From Brumimicrobium mesophilum (GTDB lineage: Bacteria; Bacteroidota; Bacteroidia; Flavobacteriales_D; Crocinitomicaceae), in contig NZ_PVSS01000002.1 in assembly GCF_003025005.1 (NCBI RefSeq), positions 140,090 through 204,089 on the forward strand: a stretch of DNA of 64,000 nucleotides. The letters run 5' to 3'. A program made the translations under genes and the position numbers. Shown one piece after another: positions 27,523-36,110 of this stretch. How positions within the stretch are numbered: position 1 is the stretch's first letter; each line of letters opens with the position of its first letter. The notes under the pieces were generated by a model, which saw only the letters and a program-made list of their open reading frames with translations, searched no databases and was not told where the DNA came from.

Positions 27523-29454
27523 ATGAAAAATTTACTTTTATTCATTACGCTATTCATCCTATCTTCTTCCTTAATTGCGCAGAAAGATACAAGTAAAGTA
27601 GAATGGATAAAAGTGTATTTTAACAGCACTTCAGATCATAGTTTTGCTTTGCCTAACAATGAATCAAACGATTTGTTTGATATGATTCAACCACTTATCG
27701 ACCGCATTGATAGCGCAAAATTTAGTATAGATTTAGTAGCTTATGATTTACAAAACATGCGGGTTGGACATGCTTTAGCAAACGCTTCTCGCCGAGGAGT
27801 TCGGGTGCGTGTAATTACGGATATTATTCACCGAAATCACGCGCCAAGATTCACTCAACCGATGTGGGACTCTTTAAGAGCTGCTGGAATTTATAACATT
27901 GATGACAGTGGAACGATTTATCACCCCGACGGTCAGATAATTGAACTTTACGAAAGCCTACCAAACTCTGGAGCAAATATGCACCACAAATTTGCCGTTT
28001 TTGATTTGTTAAATGAAGATCCTGAAGACGATTATTTATGGACAGGAACGATGAATATTACCTACACTGGGCCATGGAATACGAATGCCACTTTATTGAT
28101 TAAAGACAGTGGATTGGCCGGAATTTATGGGGAAGAATTCCAACAAATGTGGGGAAGTAAAACCGAAATCCCTAACGCGAATAAAGCTCGTTTCCATAAA
28201 GATAAAAAGAATGTTTCTCAAAACATACACTTTGTAAATAACACCAAGGTTGAAGCTTATTTTGGACCTCTTGATAGAGATAATCGGAAGCCGAGTATTT
28301 CAAATAGAATTACTGAACTAATTAATGATTATGCAAGGCACGATGTTCATTTCTTGGCGTTTGCCATAAGTCCGAACATACCAATTAGTGAAGCTTTAAT
28401 CGATAGATCAGGAAGAGGTGAAATTAATCTTCAAGGAATAATTGACCCTGCATTTTATGCCAGATACCGAAACAATGATCAAATCTGGGCCAAACCTGAA
28501 ATGAATTTTGGTAATCGTAAAATAATGTCTGGTCGAGAAGTGAGAAAACTGCACTCCAAAACAATGATTATTGATACACAATATCCTTATCCTGAAAAAC
28601 ACAAATCTATAACCATCGTGGGTTCGTACAATTTTTCAGCCGCTGCTGAAATTGCGAATGATGAGAATATTCTAATGATTTATGACAATAAGATAGCAAA
28701 TCAATTCTTACAAGACTTTAAAGGTGTTTTAAGTCGAGCAGAAGGAAAAACATACCATCACTACCCTGCAATTGACACCAGTGTTTGGTATGAAAATTAT
28801 AGATTTGGAAGAAATGGAAATATTGAAATTGAATTGGAGACAAATATCTTTTATCCAGTTGAACTTTTAGGTGTTAAAATTCCAAGAAGTTGGGCCGGAC
28901 ACAAAGATTCAAGTTATTTTTACTCTGAAGAGTCTAATTCATATTTAGCAGAATTAATTGATGGAGCGAAATTAAAAGTTTCATCAGGAAATGAAATTCC
29001 ATCGCATAGATTTAGCCGATATACTGCTTATATCAAGGCAAAAACCGATTCGGGAATTATTGATGTGAATCGTAATATGTTAGCTTCTGGACATGCCTCC
29101 TACTCTTCTTATGATCGTCAACCAATGGATTCAATCATGAGTTTTAAAGTTGCAGAATTAAAAGCAAAAGACAATAAATTTGGAATGTGGGCTTTTCCAG
29201 AATTATTCGAAACTAAAGTTTTGACACCGGATGCTAAAAAAATGATTGACCTATTTCCATTAGACTTGAATTTAGCAACTGTAGAGGAGTTAACTTTCAT
29301 TCCTTCGATTGGATCAAAAACTGCAGAGATTATTATTGAATACCGAAATAAACATAAAGGATTCAATAGATTAGAAGAATTAACTCGTATTCCTGGTATT
29401 GGTGAAGCGACTTTAGAGAAGTTGAGACCTTTTCTTTTTGTAGAACTAGAATAG
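27523..29454 (+). CDS. Secreted phospholipase D-like protein with C-terminal ComEA-type HhH domain
   Basis: 643-aa protein with a signal peptide (MKNLLLFITLFILSSSLIAQ) and two PLD-type HKD regions: MHHKFAVFD (H155, K156) with TGTMNIT after it, and LHSKTMIIDT (near 350) followed by VGSYNFSAAAE. Residues about 440-560 resemble a lamin-tail/nuclease-like beta region (LETNIFYPVELLGVKIP; RYTAYIKAK; NMLASGHASYSSYDRQP). The last 65 residues are a double helix-hairpin-helix (DLNLATVEELTFIPSIGSKTAEIIIEYRN, LEELTRIPGIGEATLEKLRPFL), a DNA-binding module. PLD plus HhH favours an exported nuclease over a phospholipase. Tightly coupled to comB. Confidence 0.82.
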   Translation: MKNLLLFITLFILSSSLIAQKDTSKVEWIKVYFNSTSDHSFALPNNESNDLFDMIQPLIDRIDSAKFSIDLVAYDLQNMRVGHALANASRRGVRVRVITDIIHRNHAPRFTQPMWDSLRAAGIYNIDDSGTIYHPDGQIIELYESLPNSGANMHHKFAVFDLLNEDPEDDYLWTGTMNITYTGPWNTNATLLIKDSGLAGIYGEEFQQMWGSKTEIPNANKARFHKDKKNVSQNIHFVNNTKVEAYFGPLDRDNRKPSISNRITELINDYARHDVHFLAFAISPNIPISEALIDRSGRGEINLQGIIDPAFYARYRNNDQIWAKPEMNFGNRKIMSGREVRKLHSKTMIIDTQYPYPEKHKSITIVGSYNFSAAAEIANDENILMIYDNKIANQFLQDFKGVLSRAEGKTYHHYPAIDTSVWYENYRFGRNGNIEIELETNIFYPVELLGVKIPRSWAGHKDSSYFYSEESNSYLAELIDGAKLKVSSGNEIPSHRFSRYTAYIKAKTDSGIIDVNRNMLASGHASYSSYDRQPMDSIMSFKVAELKAKDNKFGMWAFPELFETKVLTPDAKKMIDLFPLDLNLATVEELTFIPSIGSKTAEIIIEYRNKHKGFNRLEELTRIPGIGEATLEKLRPFLFVELE

Positions 29455-29570
29455 TCTTTTTTAGCAAACGTTAAAATGCCTATGATAATTAAAACAGTAT
29501 TTAAACCTACTTTAAAGACTTTTTAAATAGTTTTGCTTTATCAAGAATTAAAGATTAAAATAAATAGAAA

Positions 29571-30059
29571 ATGACAAACAACGATATATTACGCCAAATA
29601 CGCTTCGCTTTTGATTACAACGACGATAAAATGATGGAACTTTTTGCATCAGCAGGACTTGAAGCAACACGTTCAGAAGTTTGTAACTGGTTAAAAAAAG
29701 AAGAAGATGAGTTATATGTAAAAATGGTCGATAAAGAAATGGCGACCTTCTTGAACGGATTCATTAACGAAAAAAGAGGTAAAAAAGAAGGTGCTCCAAT
29801 GCGACCTGAAGATAACCTGAACAACAACATTATCTTTCGAAAATTAAAAATTGCTTTGAATTTGAATGATGTTGACATTCTAGATATTTTAGATTTGGCC
29901 AACATGCGTGTAAGTAAACACGAGTTAAGTGCGTTCTTCAGAAAACCAACCCAAAGACAATACAGAAAATGTAATGACCAGTTTTTAAGAAATTTCCTTT
30001 ATGGAATGCAATTGAAATACAGGAGCGATATGAAACCTACCAAGAATACAGATTCTTGA
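29571..30059 (+). CDS. DUF1456 protein (YehS-like)
   Basis: 162-aa protein built from two copies of the DUF1456 domain, as in E. coli YehS: NNDILRQIRFAFDYNDDKMMELFASAGLEATRSEVCNWLKKEEDE, then FLNGFINEKRGKKEG, then NNNIIFRKLKIALNLNDVDILDILDLANMRVSKHELSAFFRKP and CNDQFLRNFLYGM. Small cytoplasmic helical protein of unknown function. It has its own leader of over 100 bases after the PLD gene. Confidence 0.92.
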   Translation: MTNNDILRQIRFAFDYNDDKMMELFASAGLEATRSEVCNWLKKEEDELYVKMVDKEMATFLNGFINEKRGKKEGAPMRPEDNLNNNIIFRKLKIALNLNDVDILDILDLANMRVSKHELSAFFRKPTQRQYRKCNDQFLRNFLYGMQLKYRSDMKPTKNTDS

Positions 30060-30400
30060 ACCAAAGACAATTCTATAAATTGAAATAAGTTTTCCTTTCA
30101 GGACATGTATAGATTAGTATTTCTCAACCCAACTCGGCACCTTGGGTTGAAATAAAATGTCTTTTAAGGACAAAAACAACCATAACGCAAACCCATCACA
30201 GGCTGAAAGACTTATTGAACTTAGCATAATGCTAGGGTATGCCGAATAACGTACATCCTCTTCTCGTTCTAGAAAAGGCTATTCAACAAGAACATGGAAA
30301 ACAATGTTCATGAGAAAATAATAAATCAAAACAAAAATCTTATTTTAGCTCAGATTTAGAAATTGATAGATTACAAGAATATTATCTTATATAAAAACTT
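30060..30400. other. 341-base gap with a perfect hairpin
   Basis: A hairpin at 30124-30150 has nine-base perfect arms (tcaacccaa/ttgggttga) and a nine-base loop. It has no T-tract on the plus strand, and outer bases (gacat/atgtc) extend the pairing weakly. It could end the YehS transcript. The rest of the gap holds nothing recognised. Confidence 0.5.
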
Positions 30401-31165
30401 ATGATTCAAGTACAGAACATACGCAAGGAGTTCGAATTGACAAAAAAGCAGCAGAAAGAAAACAATACTACTGATAAAGTAGCTTTGGCTGTTAAAGATG
30501 TTAGTTTTGAATGTCAACCAGGGCGAATTTTTTCATTGTTGGGACCTAACGGAGCAGGGAAAACTACAACATTACGTATGTTGGCTGGAATTCTGAAACC
30601 TACACAAGGCTCTATTAGAATTAATGATATTGATATTCAGAAAAATCCGAACGAAGCTAAAAAAGACATCGGTTTTTTAACAGGTTCAACAGGGTTGTAC
30701 GAAAGATTGACTGCAAATGAAATCATTGAATATTTCGCCAAGCTTTACGGAGTTTCTAAAAGCGATTATGAAGAACGAAAGGAACATTTGTACACTTTGC
30801 TGGGAATGCATGATTTTCAAGAGAAGCGAATTGGTCGATTAAGCACTGGAATGAAACAAAAGGTTTCAATTGCCAGAACAATGATTCATGATCCTAAAGT
30901 TGTGATTTTTGATGAACCGACAAGTGGTTTAGATGTAATTACTGCTGAAAACATCATCAAACTCATTAGCGATTGTAAAACTCAAGGAAAAACTGTCATT
31001 TTTTCATCTCACATTATGAGTGAAGTTGATTTGTTGTGTGATGATTTAGCCATTATTCACAAAGGAAAAATTGTTCTTCGCAATACAATGCAAGAATTCC
31101 GAGACAATATGCAAACGGATAGTTTAACTGCAGAATTCATCCGTGTAATCAACGAAAATAATTAA
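30401..31165 (+). CDS. natA: ABC transporter ATP-binding protein, NatA-like
   Basis: Cytoplasmic ATPase subunit of a NatAB-type exporter, 254 aa. Walker A GPNGAGKTT (48-56), Q-loop region near LTGSTGLYERLT, signature RLSTGMKQKVSIARTM, Walker B KVVIFDEPTSGLD, and switch histidine in IFSSHIMSEVD. It is followed three bases later by the permease gene. NatAB of Bacillus exports sodium; that specificity is by family resemblance only. Confidence 0.92.
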   Translation: MIQVQNIRKEFELTKKQQKENNTTDKVALAVKDVSFECQPGRIFSLLGPNGAGKTTTLRMLAGILKPTQGSIRINDIDIQKNPNEAKKDIGFLTGSTGLYERLTANEIIEYFAKLYGVSKSDYEERKEHLYTLLGMHDFQEKRIGRLSTGMKQKVSIARTMIHDPKVVIFDEPTSGLDVITAENIIKLISDCKTQGKTVIFSSHIMSEVDLLCDDLAIIHKGKIVLRNTMQEFRDNMQTDSLTAEFIRVINENN

Positions 31166-31168
31166 GCC

Positions 31169-32362
31169 ATGATATTTACAATATTTAAGAAAGAATTAAA
31201 AGACACGTTGCGTGATCGCAGAACGATTATCGCAATGATTGTTGTACCTGTTTTGGTGTTCCCTATTCTATTGGGATTGTCAACAACTGTTACAAAGTAT
31301 TTTGCCGAAAAACAAAAAGAAGAAGTTTTAAATATCGCCGTTATTTCTTCAGATTCCGATAATCAATTTACCCAAAGACTTTCTGGCATGCCAGAGGAAA
31401 TGGGGCCAAAAACATTGGTTTTTCGTGAAGACACTCTAGGGTTAAAAGAAGAAATCCAGGACGATTCAATTCAATTGGCTTTTGTTATTCCATCAGATTT
31501 TGATGCGCAACAAGATTCAAATCAACAATCTACAATTCAAGTTTATCATAAGGGTGTAAATGTAGGAAATAAGGACCGTGTGCGAACATATCTTTCTGAA
31601 ATTGAGAATTCTTTCCTACTCGAACGTTTTGACAGATTAAATCTCGATAAAACTTTAATTGAACCTATTAATGAAGAATATATTGACATTTCCAGTCGAA
31701 AAGAGGTGATTGGTAAATTAGCTGGTGGTTTCCTCCCTTACCTTTTCATTATTTTTGGATTTATTGGGTGTATGTACCCAGCGATTGATTTATTTACAGG
31801 TGAAAAAGAAAGAAAAACTCTTGAAACATTATTAACAACCCCTGTTCCAAGATGGAAAATATTGGTAGGTAAAATGCTAGTAATTGTTCTTTCAGGAATA
31901 GCCGCAGCCAGTTTTGCTTTATTAGGAATGTTTGTTGGCTTGCGAGTATTTGATGTTGCATCAAATCCAGAAATTAAGGCGATAATTGATGGAATTCTTA
32001 CACCAACATTCATTTTAGCGCTTTTAATATTGTTGCTGCCATTAACCATTTTCTTCGCAGGAATTATGATTCCAGCAACCATTTATGCGAAGTCATTTAA
32101 AGAAGCTCAAAGTGTTTTAACACCAGTAAATTTCATCATCATAATGCCAACATTTGTAGGTTTCCTTCCAAACATTGAATTGGATTACACCACAGCATTT
32201 ATTCCGATTGTAAATATCGTTTTAGCGACTAAAGAAATCGTAGCAGGAACAATAGATCCAATCTTGATGGTTATAAGTTTCATGACCATGGTTGCAGTAG
32301 CAGCTATTTCTGTGTTATTTTCCTATAAAAGGTTTGGAAAAGAAAGTAATATAATAAGTTAA
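31169..32362 (+). CDS. natB: ABC transporter permease, NatB-like
   Basis: 397-aa membrane partner of the upstream ATPase. One N-terminal helix (IIAMIVVPVLVFPILLGLSTTV) is followed by a large extracytoplasmic domain (about 45-185) and then five or six helices (LPYLFIIFGFIGCMYPAIDLF onward). The ELKDTLRDRRTI start and the GEKERKTLETLLTTPVPRWKILVGKM loop are hallmarks of the ABC-2/NatB permease family. The gene ends just before a strong bidirectional terminator and an IS256 insertion. Confidence 0.92.
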   Translation: MIFTIFKKELKDTLRDRRTIIAMIVVPVLVFPILLGLSTTVTKYFAEKQKEEVLNIAVISSDSDNQFTQRLSGMPEEMGPKTLVFREDTLGLKEEIQDDSIQLAFVIPSDFDAQQDSNQQSTIQVYHKGVNVGNKDRVRTYLSEIENSFLLERFDRLNLDKTLIEPINEEYIDISSRKEVIGKLAGGFLPYLFIIFGFIGCMYPAIDLFTGEKERKTLETLLTTPVPRWKILVGKMLVIVLSGIAAASFALLGMFVGLRVFDVASNPEIKAIIDGILTPTFILALLILLLPLTIFFAGIMIPATIYAKSFKEAQSVLTPVNFIIIMPTFVGFLPNIELDYTTAFIPIVNIVLATKEIVAGTIDPILMVISFMTMVAVAAISVLFSYKRFGKESNIIS

Positions 32363-32384
32363 GGCTAATAAAATTGAAAATAAT

Positions 32385-32410
32385 AAAGCACAACTCTGGT
32401 TGTGCTTTTA
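32385..32410. terminator. Rho-independent terminator after natB
   Basis: Ten-base perfect arms aaagcacaac (32385-32394) and gttgtgcttt (32399-32408) enclose a TCTG loop and are flanked by A- and T-rich tracts on both sides, so it can work in both directions. It lies 22 bases after the natB stop and just outside the IS256 left end. Confidence 0.85.
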
Positions 32411-32439
32411 TTATTATAAAATAATTTTGATTCTCGGGA

Positions 32440-32464
32440 GTCTTCAAAAAACTGTGTCATCTGA
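32440..32464 (+). repeat. IS256 left inverted repeat
   Basis: 25-base left end, 21 of 25 identical to the complement of the right end at 33897-33921; both contain the core tgtgtcat. Confidence 0.85.
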
Positions 32465-32614
32465 CTTTTCACTACAAATATAGTTTTCTGTTTCCATATC
32501 TTAAACACCTCAAAGGTAATTTTTGGATTTGTCAAGTGCACCGGAGTGAAACGGAGGTGTTTATACACCCTTGATACTTCCAAAAATTGGACACCTTTGT
32601 GTTTTAGATTTGGA

Positions 32615-33865
32615 TTACAGATACTGTTCATACCTATCACCGTATACATCCAGCAGATCCCTTTGAACAGCTACCCAGCTAAAAGCTTTCCGTTTCCAGC
32701 TTTTCTCATTATGCATTAAAGTTAAATAAAGTTGCTTAATGAGTGCGTTATCGGAGTTCCATGCACCTTTTGCTTTTGTAGTTTTTCGCATTACTCTGTG
32801 TACTGCTTCTACAGGATTAGTTGTATAAATCATACGTCTTATGTCTTTTTTGAAGTTCATAAACATCATTAACTCTTCCCAGTTGGCATTCCATTTCTTT
32901 GCTATTTCCGGATACTTTTTATTCCATTTTTCGCCAAAATTTTCCAACGCTAATAAAGCTTGGTGCTCATCAGCTGAAGTGTATATCGTTCGCAGGTCTT
33001 TACAGACAACTTTATAATCTTTGTAATGAACAAAACGCACAGAAGTCCTTACCATATGAACGATACAACGTTGTACGCTCGCCTTTGGGTAGACTTCGTC
33101 TATAACTTCTTTAAAGCCCTTTAATCCGTCTACACAAAAGATAATAACATCTTCAACACCTCTTCTTTGAAGGTCTTCAAGTACAAATCCCCATTGACGA
33201 GAACCTTCGCTTTGTTTTAGATATAAACCTAAAATATCTCTGTCTCCATGTTGATTAATGCCGTAAACTGTGTAAATAGCTTTTGATATAATTTGTCCAT
33301 CTTCTCGAACTCGATAGTGTGTAGCATCAAGGTAAACAATAGGATAACATCTAGATAAGGTGCGTTCTTGCCAGGCTTGGATATCAACCCATACCTTATC
33401 AGTTATTGTACTGATGGTTCCTGCACTCACTTCTAAGCCATAAATGACTTTAAGTTGTTTACGAATGTCTTCTACTGACTGACCTTGCGCATAAAAACTT
33501 AATATCACTTCATCAAGACCAGTAGTAAGTTCTCGTTGCCATTTATTAACTAAAACGGGTTCAAAGCTTCCGTCTCGATCACGAGGAGTCTCAATGCTTA
33601 ACTCTCCAGCTTGACTTCGTACTTTCTTTTGGCTCTTACCATTTCTTCGGTTTGTTTTGGATTTATTTTCTTGTAAATGAGCCTCTGCTTCACCATCCAA
33701 AGCTGTATTTACAAAGCCTTGGAGTAAGTCACGAAAAATACTTCCTTCACTATAGAGGTTTTCTTTTTTGTAAAGCTGTTTTATAAACTTTTCTCTAATT
33801 TTTTCATCAGGTATAATCTCTTCTAGATTATGACCCAAAATCTTGTTGTCTTTCTTTTTACTCAT
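32615..33865 (-). CDS. IS256-family transposase
   Basis: Full-length mutator-type (IS256) DDE transposase, 416 aa. Catalytic regions: YLDATHY (first Asp, near 176), FCVDGLKGFKEVIDEVYPKASVQRCIVHMVR (second Asp followed by the family Q-R-C-x-x-H-x-x-R signature) and TTNPVEAVHRVMRKTTKAKGAW (Glu). The N-terminal ALDGEAEAHLQENKSKTNRRNGKSQKKVRSQAGELSIETPRDRDGSFEP part is the family DNA-binding region. No frameshift or internal stop, so probably active. ATG at 33865 is 32 bases inside the right inverted repeat. Confidence 0.95.
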   Translation of the reverse strand: MSKKKDNKILGHNLEEIIPDEKIREKFIKQLYKKENLYSEGSIFRDLLQGFVNTALDGEAEAHLQENKSKTNRRNGKSQKKVRSQAGELSIETPRDRDGSFEPVLVNKWQRELTTGLDEVILSFYAQGQSVEDIRKQLKVIYGLEVSAGTISTITDKVWVDIQAWQERTLSRCYPIVYLDATHYRVREDGQIISKAIYTVYGINQHGDRDILGLYLKQSEGSRQWGFVLEDLQRRGVEDVIIFCVDGLKGFKEVIDEVYPKASVQRCIVHMVRTSVRFVHYKDYKVVCKDLRTIYTSADEHQALLALENFGEKWNKKYPEIAKKWNANWEELMMFMNFKKDIRRMIYTTNPVEAVHRVMRKTTKAKGAWNSDNALIKQLYLTLMHNEKSWKRKAFSWVAVQRDLLDVYGDRYEQYL

Positions 33866-33896
33866 ATGTCAAATTTAAAAGTTACTTATTAAACTT

Positions 33897-33921
33897 TCAA
33901 ATGACACACTTTTCTGAACAC
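33897..33921 (-). repeat. IS256 right inverted repeat
   Basis: 25-base right end, paired with 32440-32464; followed by four bases and then the 9-base target duplication at 33926-33934. Confidence 0.85.
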
Positions 33922-33985
33922 ACTCTGATTCTCGATCTAATTGTCCTAATGAACACGTTTTAACTTATAGGGCTTCTTTTAAAAT

Positions 33986-34894
33986 CTATTTTAAACTCAT
34001 CATACTTCCTTCATCCCAATTCCCTTCATAAATTATTTTCCCGTTTTTATTATAAAGAATTCCTATTCCGTTACGCTTATTGCTTTTCCAACCACCGACA
34101 TATTTTTCACCATTTTCCCACATATAAGTTCCCTGACCTTCTCGTTCATCATTAATATATTCCCCAATATAGCGATGTCCATCCTTCCAATTGTATGATC
34201 CTTTTCCGTGTCGTTTATTGTTTTTCCAATCCCCTTTATAAACTCCTCCTGTATTAAAGATACCAATTCCAAAACCATTTGCTTTTTCATTTTTAACTTC
34301 TCCTAAATAGAAAATTGAATTTCCGTTCCCATTCACGAAAGTCAACATCTCTTTTTCCACCTTATTGGCTAATTGCTCTTCCTTCTCTACGTTGATTAAT
34401 TGAAGATTTCTAATTTCATTCTCCAATTTCACAATTCCTGTTGAATAAATAGTTTCCAATAATTCTATTTTAGAAAGCAAAGAATCTTTGTCATGAGTGG
34501 CATTATCGTATGATGAAATATATGTATTTAAGCTATTTACCATCGAATCTCGTACTGAATTAACCTCTACAACTCTAGATTTTCTTAAGGCAATATTTGA
34601 GGGAATTGCTTTATTTATATACTCTTTTTCTATTTTATTATAAAAAAGTGATGCAGTATCATATTTTCCCTCTATAAAATACTTATCAGCTTTCATCAAG
34701 TCACTTTTAAAATCATTGTCTGCTTTCAAACTATCAATCATCAATTGATTATTTACGATTTCATTTCTAACTTCCTTAATTTCCGAATTCCCATTTTGGA
34801 AAATGATGTAAAACAAAATCCCTGAGATGACTAAATAACCCCAAAATAAATACTTGAAAACTCTCTTTTTGCTATTTGATTTTGATGTTGTCAT
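33986..34894 (-). CDS. Membrane-anchored MORN-repeat protein
   Basis: 302-aa protein with one N-terminal membrane helix (YLFWGYLVISGILFYIIF, about 14-31), a helical/coiled-coil middle (about 40-185, including a TPR-like ADKYFIEGKYDTASLFYNKIEKEY) and a C-terminal block of about four MORN repeats (GIGIFNTGGVYKGDWKNNKRHGKGSYNWKDGHRYIGEYINDEREGQGTYMWENGEKYVGGWKSNKRNG). MORN repeats often bind lipid or serve as membrane-associated scaffolds. It lies six bases after the DUF2490 gene on the same strand, so the two form an operon. Role unknown. Confidence 0.82.
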   Translation of the reverse strand: MTTSKSNSKKRVFKYLFWGYLVISGILFYIIFQNGNSEIKEVRNEIVNNQLMIDSLKADNDFKSDLMKADKYFIEGKYDTASLFYNKIEKEYINKAIPSNIALRKSRVVEVNSVRDSMVNSLNTYISSYDNATHDKDSLLSKIELLETIYSTGIVKLENEIRNLQLINVEKEEQLANKVEKEMLTFVNGNGNSIFYLGEVKNEKANGFGIGIFNTGGVYKGDWKNNKRHGKGSYNWKDGHRYIGEYINDEREGQGTYMWENGEKYVGGWKSNKRNGIGILYNKNGKIIYEGNWDEGSMMSLK

Positions 34895-34900
34895 AAAATT

Positions 34901-35734
34901 TTAATCTGTTAAATTTATCTGTGGCAATTTGTTTTCGAACTTACGGAAATCTAAAGAGACATATGCATTGATTCTCACAACATAGCGTCTTCGGTATTGA
35001 AAACCACCTGGATTTGATCGTTGCCCAGTGGTATACATTAAGCCCCCTCCTATTTTCAATTTCTTACTAAAAATATATCCTATTTGAGGATAAATACGAA
35101 GGTCTTCTAAAGGATTGTCAACTATAGACTTACCACTTTGAAGGATAACCTCGACATCCGGTGTAAAATAAAAGGCTCCAGGTTCTAAAGTCGGTTTATT
35201 CAATGGAATTGAAGCATATATTTTATACCTAAATCGATTTCTAAAAGAGTATTCTGAATCAAAATCAAATCCCCGTGACCATCGGTGTTCAATTCTTAAC
35301 CTATGCGCCAAAACCATTCTTCCAAAAGGCATAATAAACATGTATTGATGCCAAATTCGCGGTTCGAGAATTAAATTTTCTATTGATTCATCACCTGGAG
35401 TTGGAGTAAAATCTAACCTCAAAACTCCACCAAGTGAAGCATTAAAAGCTTGATTAAAGATATAAGTTAATGCATGCCTATTATAGATTTGTGCCATTCG
35501 TCCAACGAAAGGAACATCTTTGTAATTTCCACGTCTATAATGTAATTGTGCATCCCAAACCAATCGCTCACCAATTCTTATTTTATTATATGATCCAACC
35601 CATAGGTACGAACCTAAATCTTCTTGAATTGCTTGATCTGGTATAGAATATTCTACTTCTTGAGACCTTACATTAAACCCGATAAGGATTGAAAGGAAAA
35701 CGACTAAGTTAAAGGTTGTTTTATTGCTATTCAT
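34901..35734 (-). CDS. DUF2490 outer-membrane beta-barrel protein
   Basis: Start ATG 35734 gives a signal peptide (MNSNKTTFNLVVFLSILIGFNVRSQ) and about 250 residues of amphipathic beta strands with DUF2490 features: EDLGSYLWVGSYNKIRIGERLVWDAQLHYR, EPRIWHQYMFIMPFGRMVLAHRLRIEHRWSRG, FRNRFRYKIYASIPLN and DLRIYPQIGYIFSKKLKIGGGLMYTTGQR. It is expected in the outer membrane; function unknown. It is in an operon with the MORN protein downstream. Confidence 0.85.
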   Translation of the reverse strand: MNSNKTTFNLVVFLSILIGFNVRSQEVEYSIPDQAIQEDLGSYLWVGSYNKIRIGERLVWDAQLHYRRGNYKDVPFVGRMAQIYNRHALTYIFNQAFNASLGGVLRLDFTPTPGDESIENLILEPRIWHQYMFIMPFGRMVLAHRLRIEHRWSRGFDFDSEYSFRNRFRYKIYASIPLNKPTLEPGAFYFTPDVEVILQSGKSIVDNPLEDLRIYPQIGYIFSKKLKIGGGLMYTTGQRSNPGGFQYRRRYVVRINAYVSLDFRKFENKLPQINLTD

Positions 35735-36110
35735 TTTTACTTCCACTCCGAAAATCTTACTTCAGATAATATTAGTTTGTTTCTATTTATTCCTCGTTAA
35801 GAAAAAATTTGAAATAATTCAGTTCATCCTTTAAATAAAAATAATCATCTAATGTATTCCAACCTACATCCTAACCTCAACAAAATTTGAGATGGCGAAA
35901 ATAATAAAAACCGAAAAAAGCAGAGAATATGGAATAATAAATTGTTCCTATTTTTTGTTAACAAAAAAATAGAATATGAATTGAGTTTAGGCACGTGTCA
36001 ATGAAATCAATTTTGGTTATTTAAACTTCTATAAACGCTAGAAAACTATGGTAGACACGGCAATTAAATTCAACACCCTGCTAATTTATGCGCATTTAAA
36101 TTCAAAGCTC
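35735..36110. other. 376-base gap between the DUF2490 and heptose operons
   Basis: AT-rich. The near-perfect palindrome at 35948-35972 (arms ctat-T6-gtt and aac-A7-tag, centre gttaac) lies about 140 bases beyond the end of the heptose operon and could act as a weak terminator for it. A 95-codon plus-strand frame starting at 36048 runs into the antisense of the heptose fusion gene and is not credible. Promoter elements for the DUF2490 operon should lie here but none is clear. Confidence 0.45.

Larger units (their letters stand above)
32437..33925 (-). mobile_element. Complete IS256-family insertion sequence
   Basis: An element of 1489 bases bounded by a perfect 9-base direct repeat, tgattctcg, at 32428-32436 and 33926-33934 (target duplication; IS256 members make 8-9 bases). 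Terminal inverted repeats match at 21 of 25 positions: 32440-32464 (gtcttcaaaaaactgtgtca..) against the complement of 33897-33921 (gtgttcagaaaagtgtgtca..). It contains one full-length transposase gene on the minus strand. The insertion lies between the natB terminator and the MORN-protein gene and breaks no obvious reading frame. The intact ends and identical duplication suggest a fairly recent transposition. Confidence 0.92.

Noticed and set aside
30401..32362. NatAB as a proven sodium exporter
   Set aside because: Family resemblance is good, but substrate specificity is not visible; named only as NatAB-like.
32365..32649. 94-aa minus-strand frame at the left end of the IS element
   Set aside because: It runs from the natB terminator through the IS end into the transposase 3' end in another phase; no family pattern.
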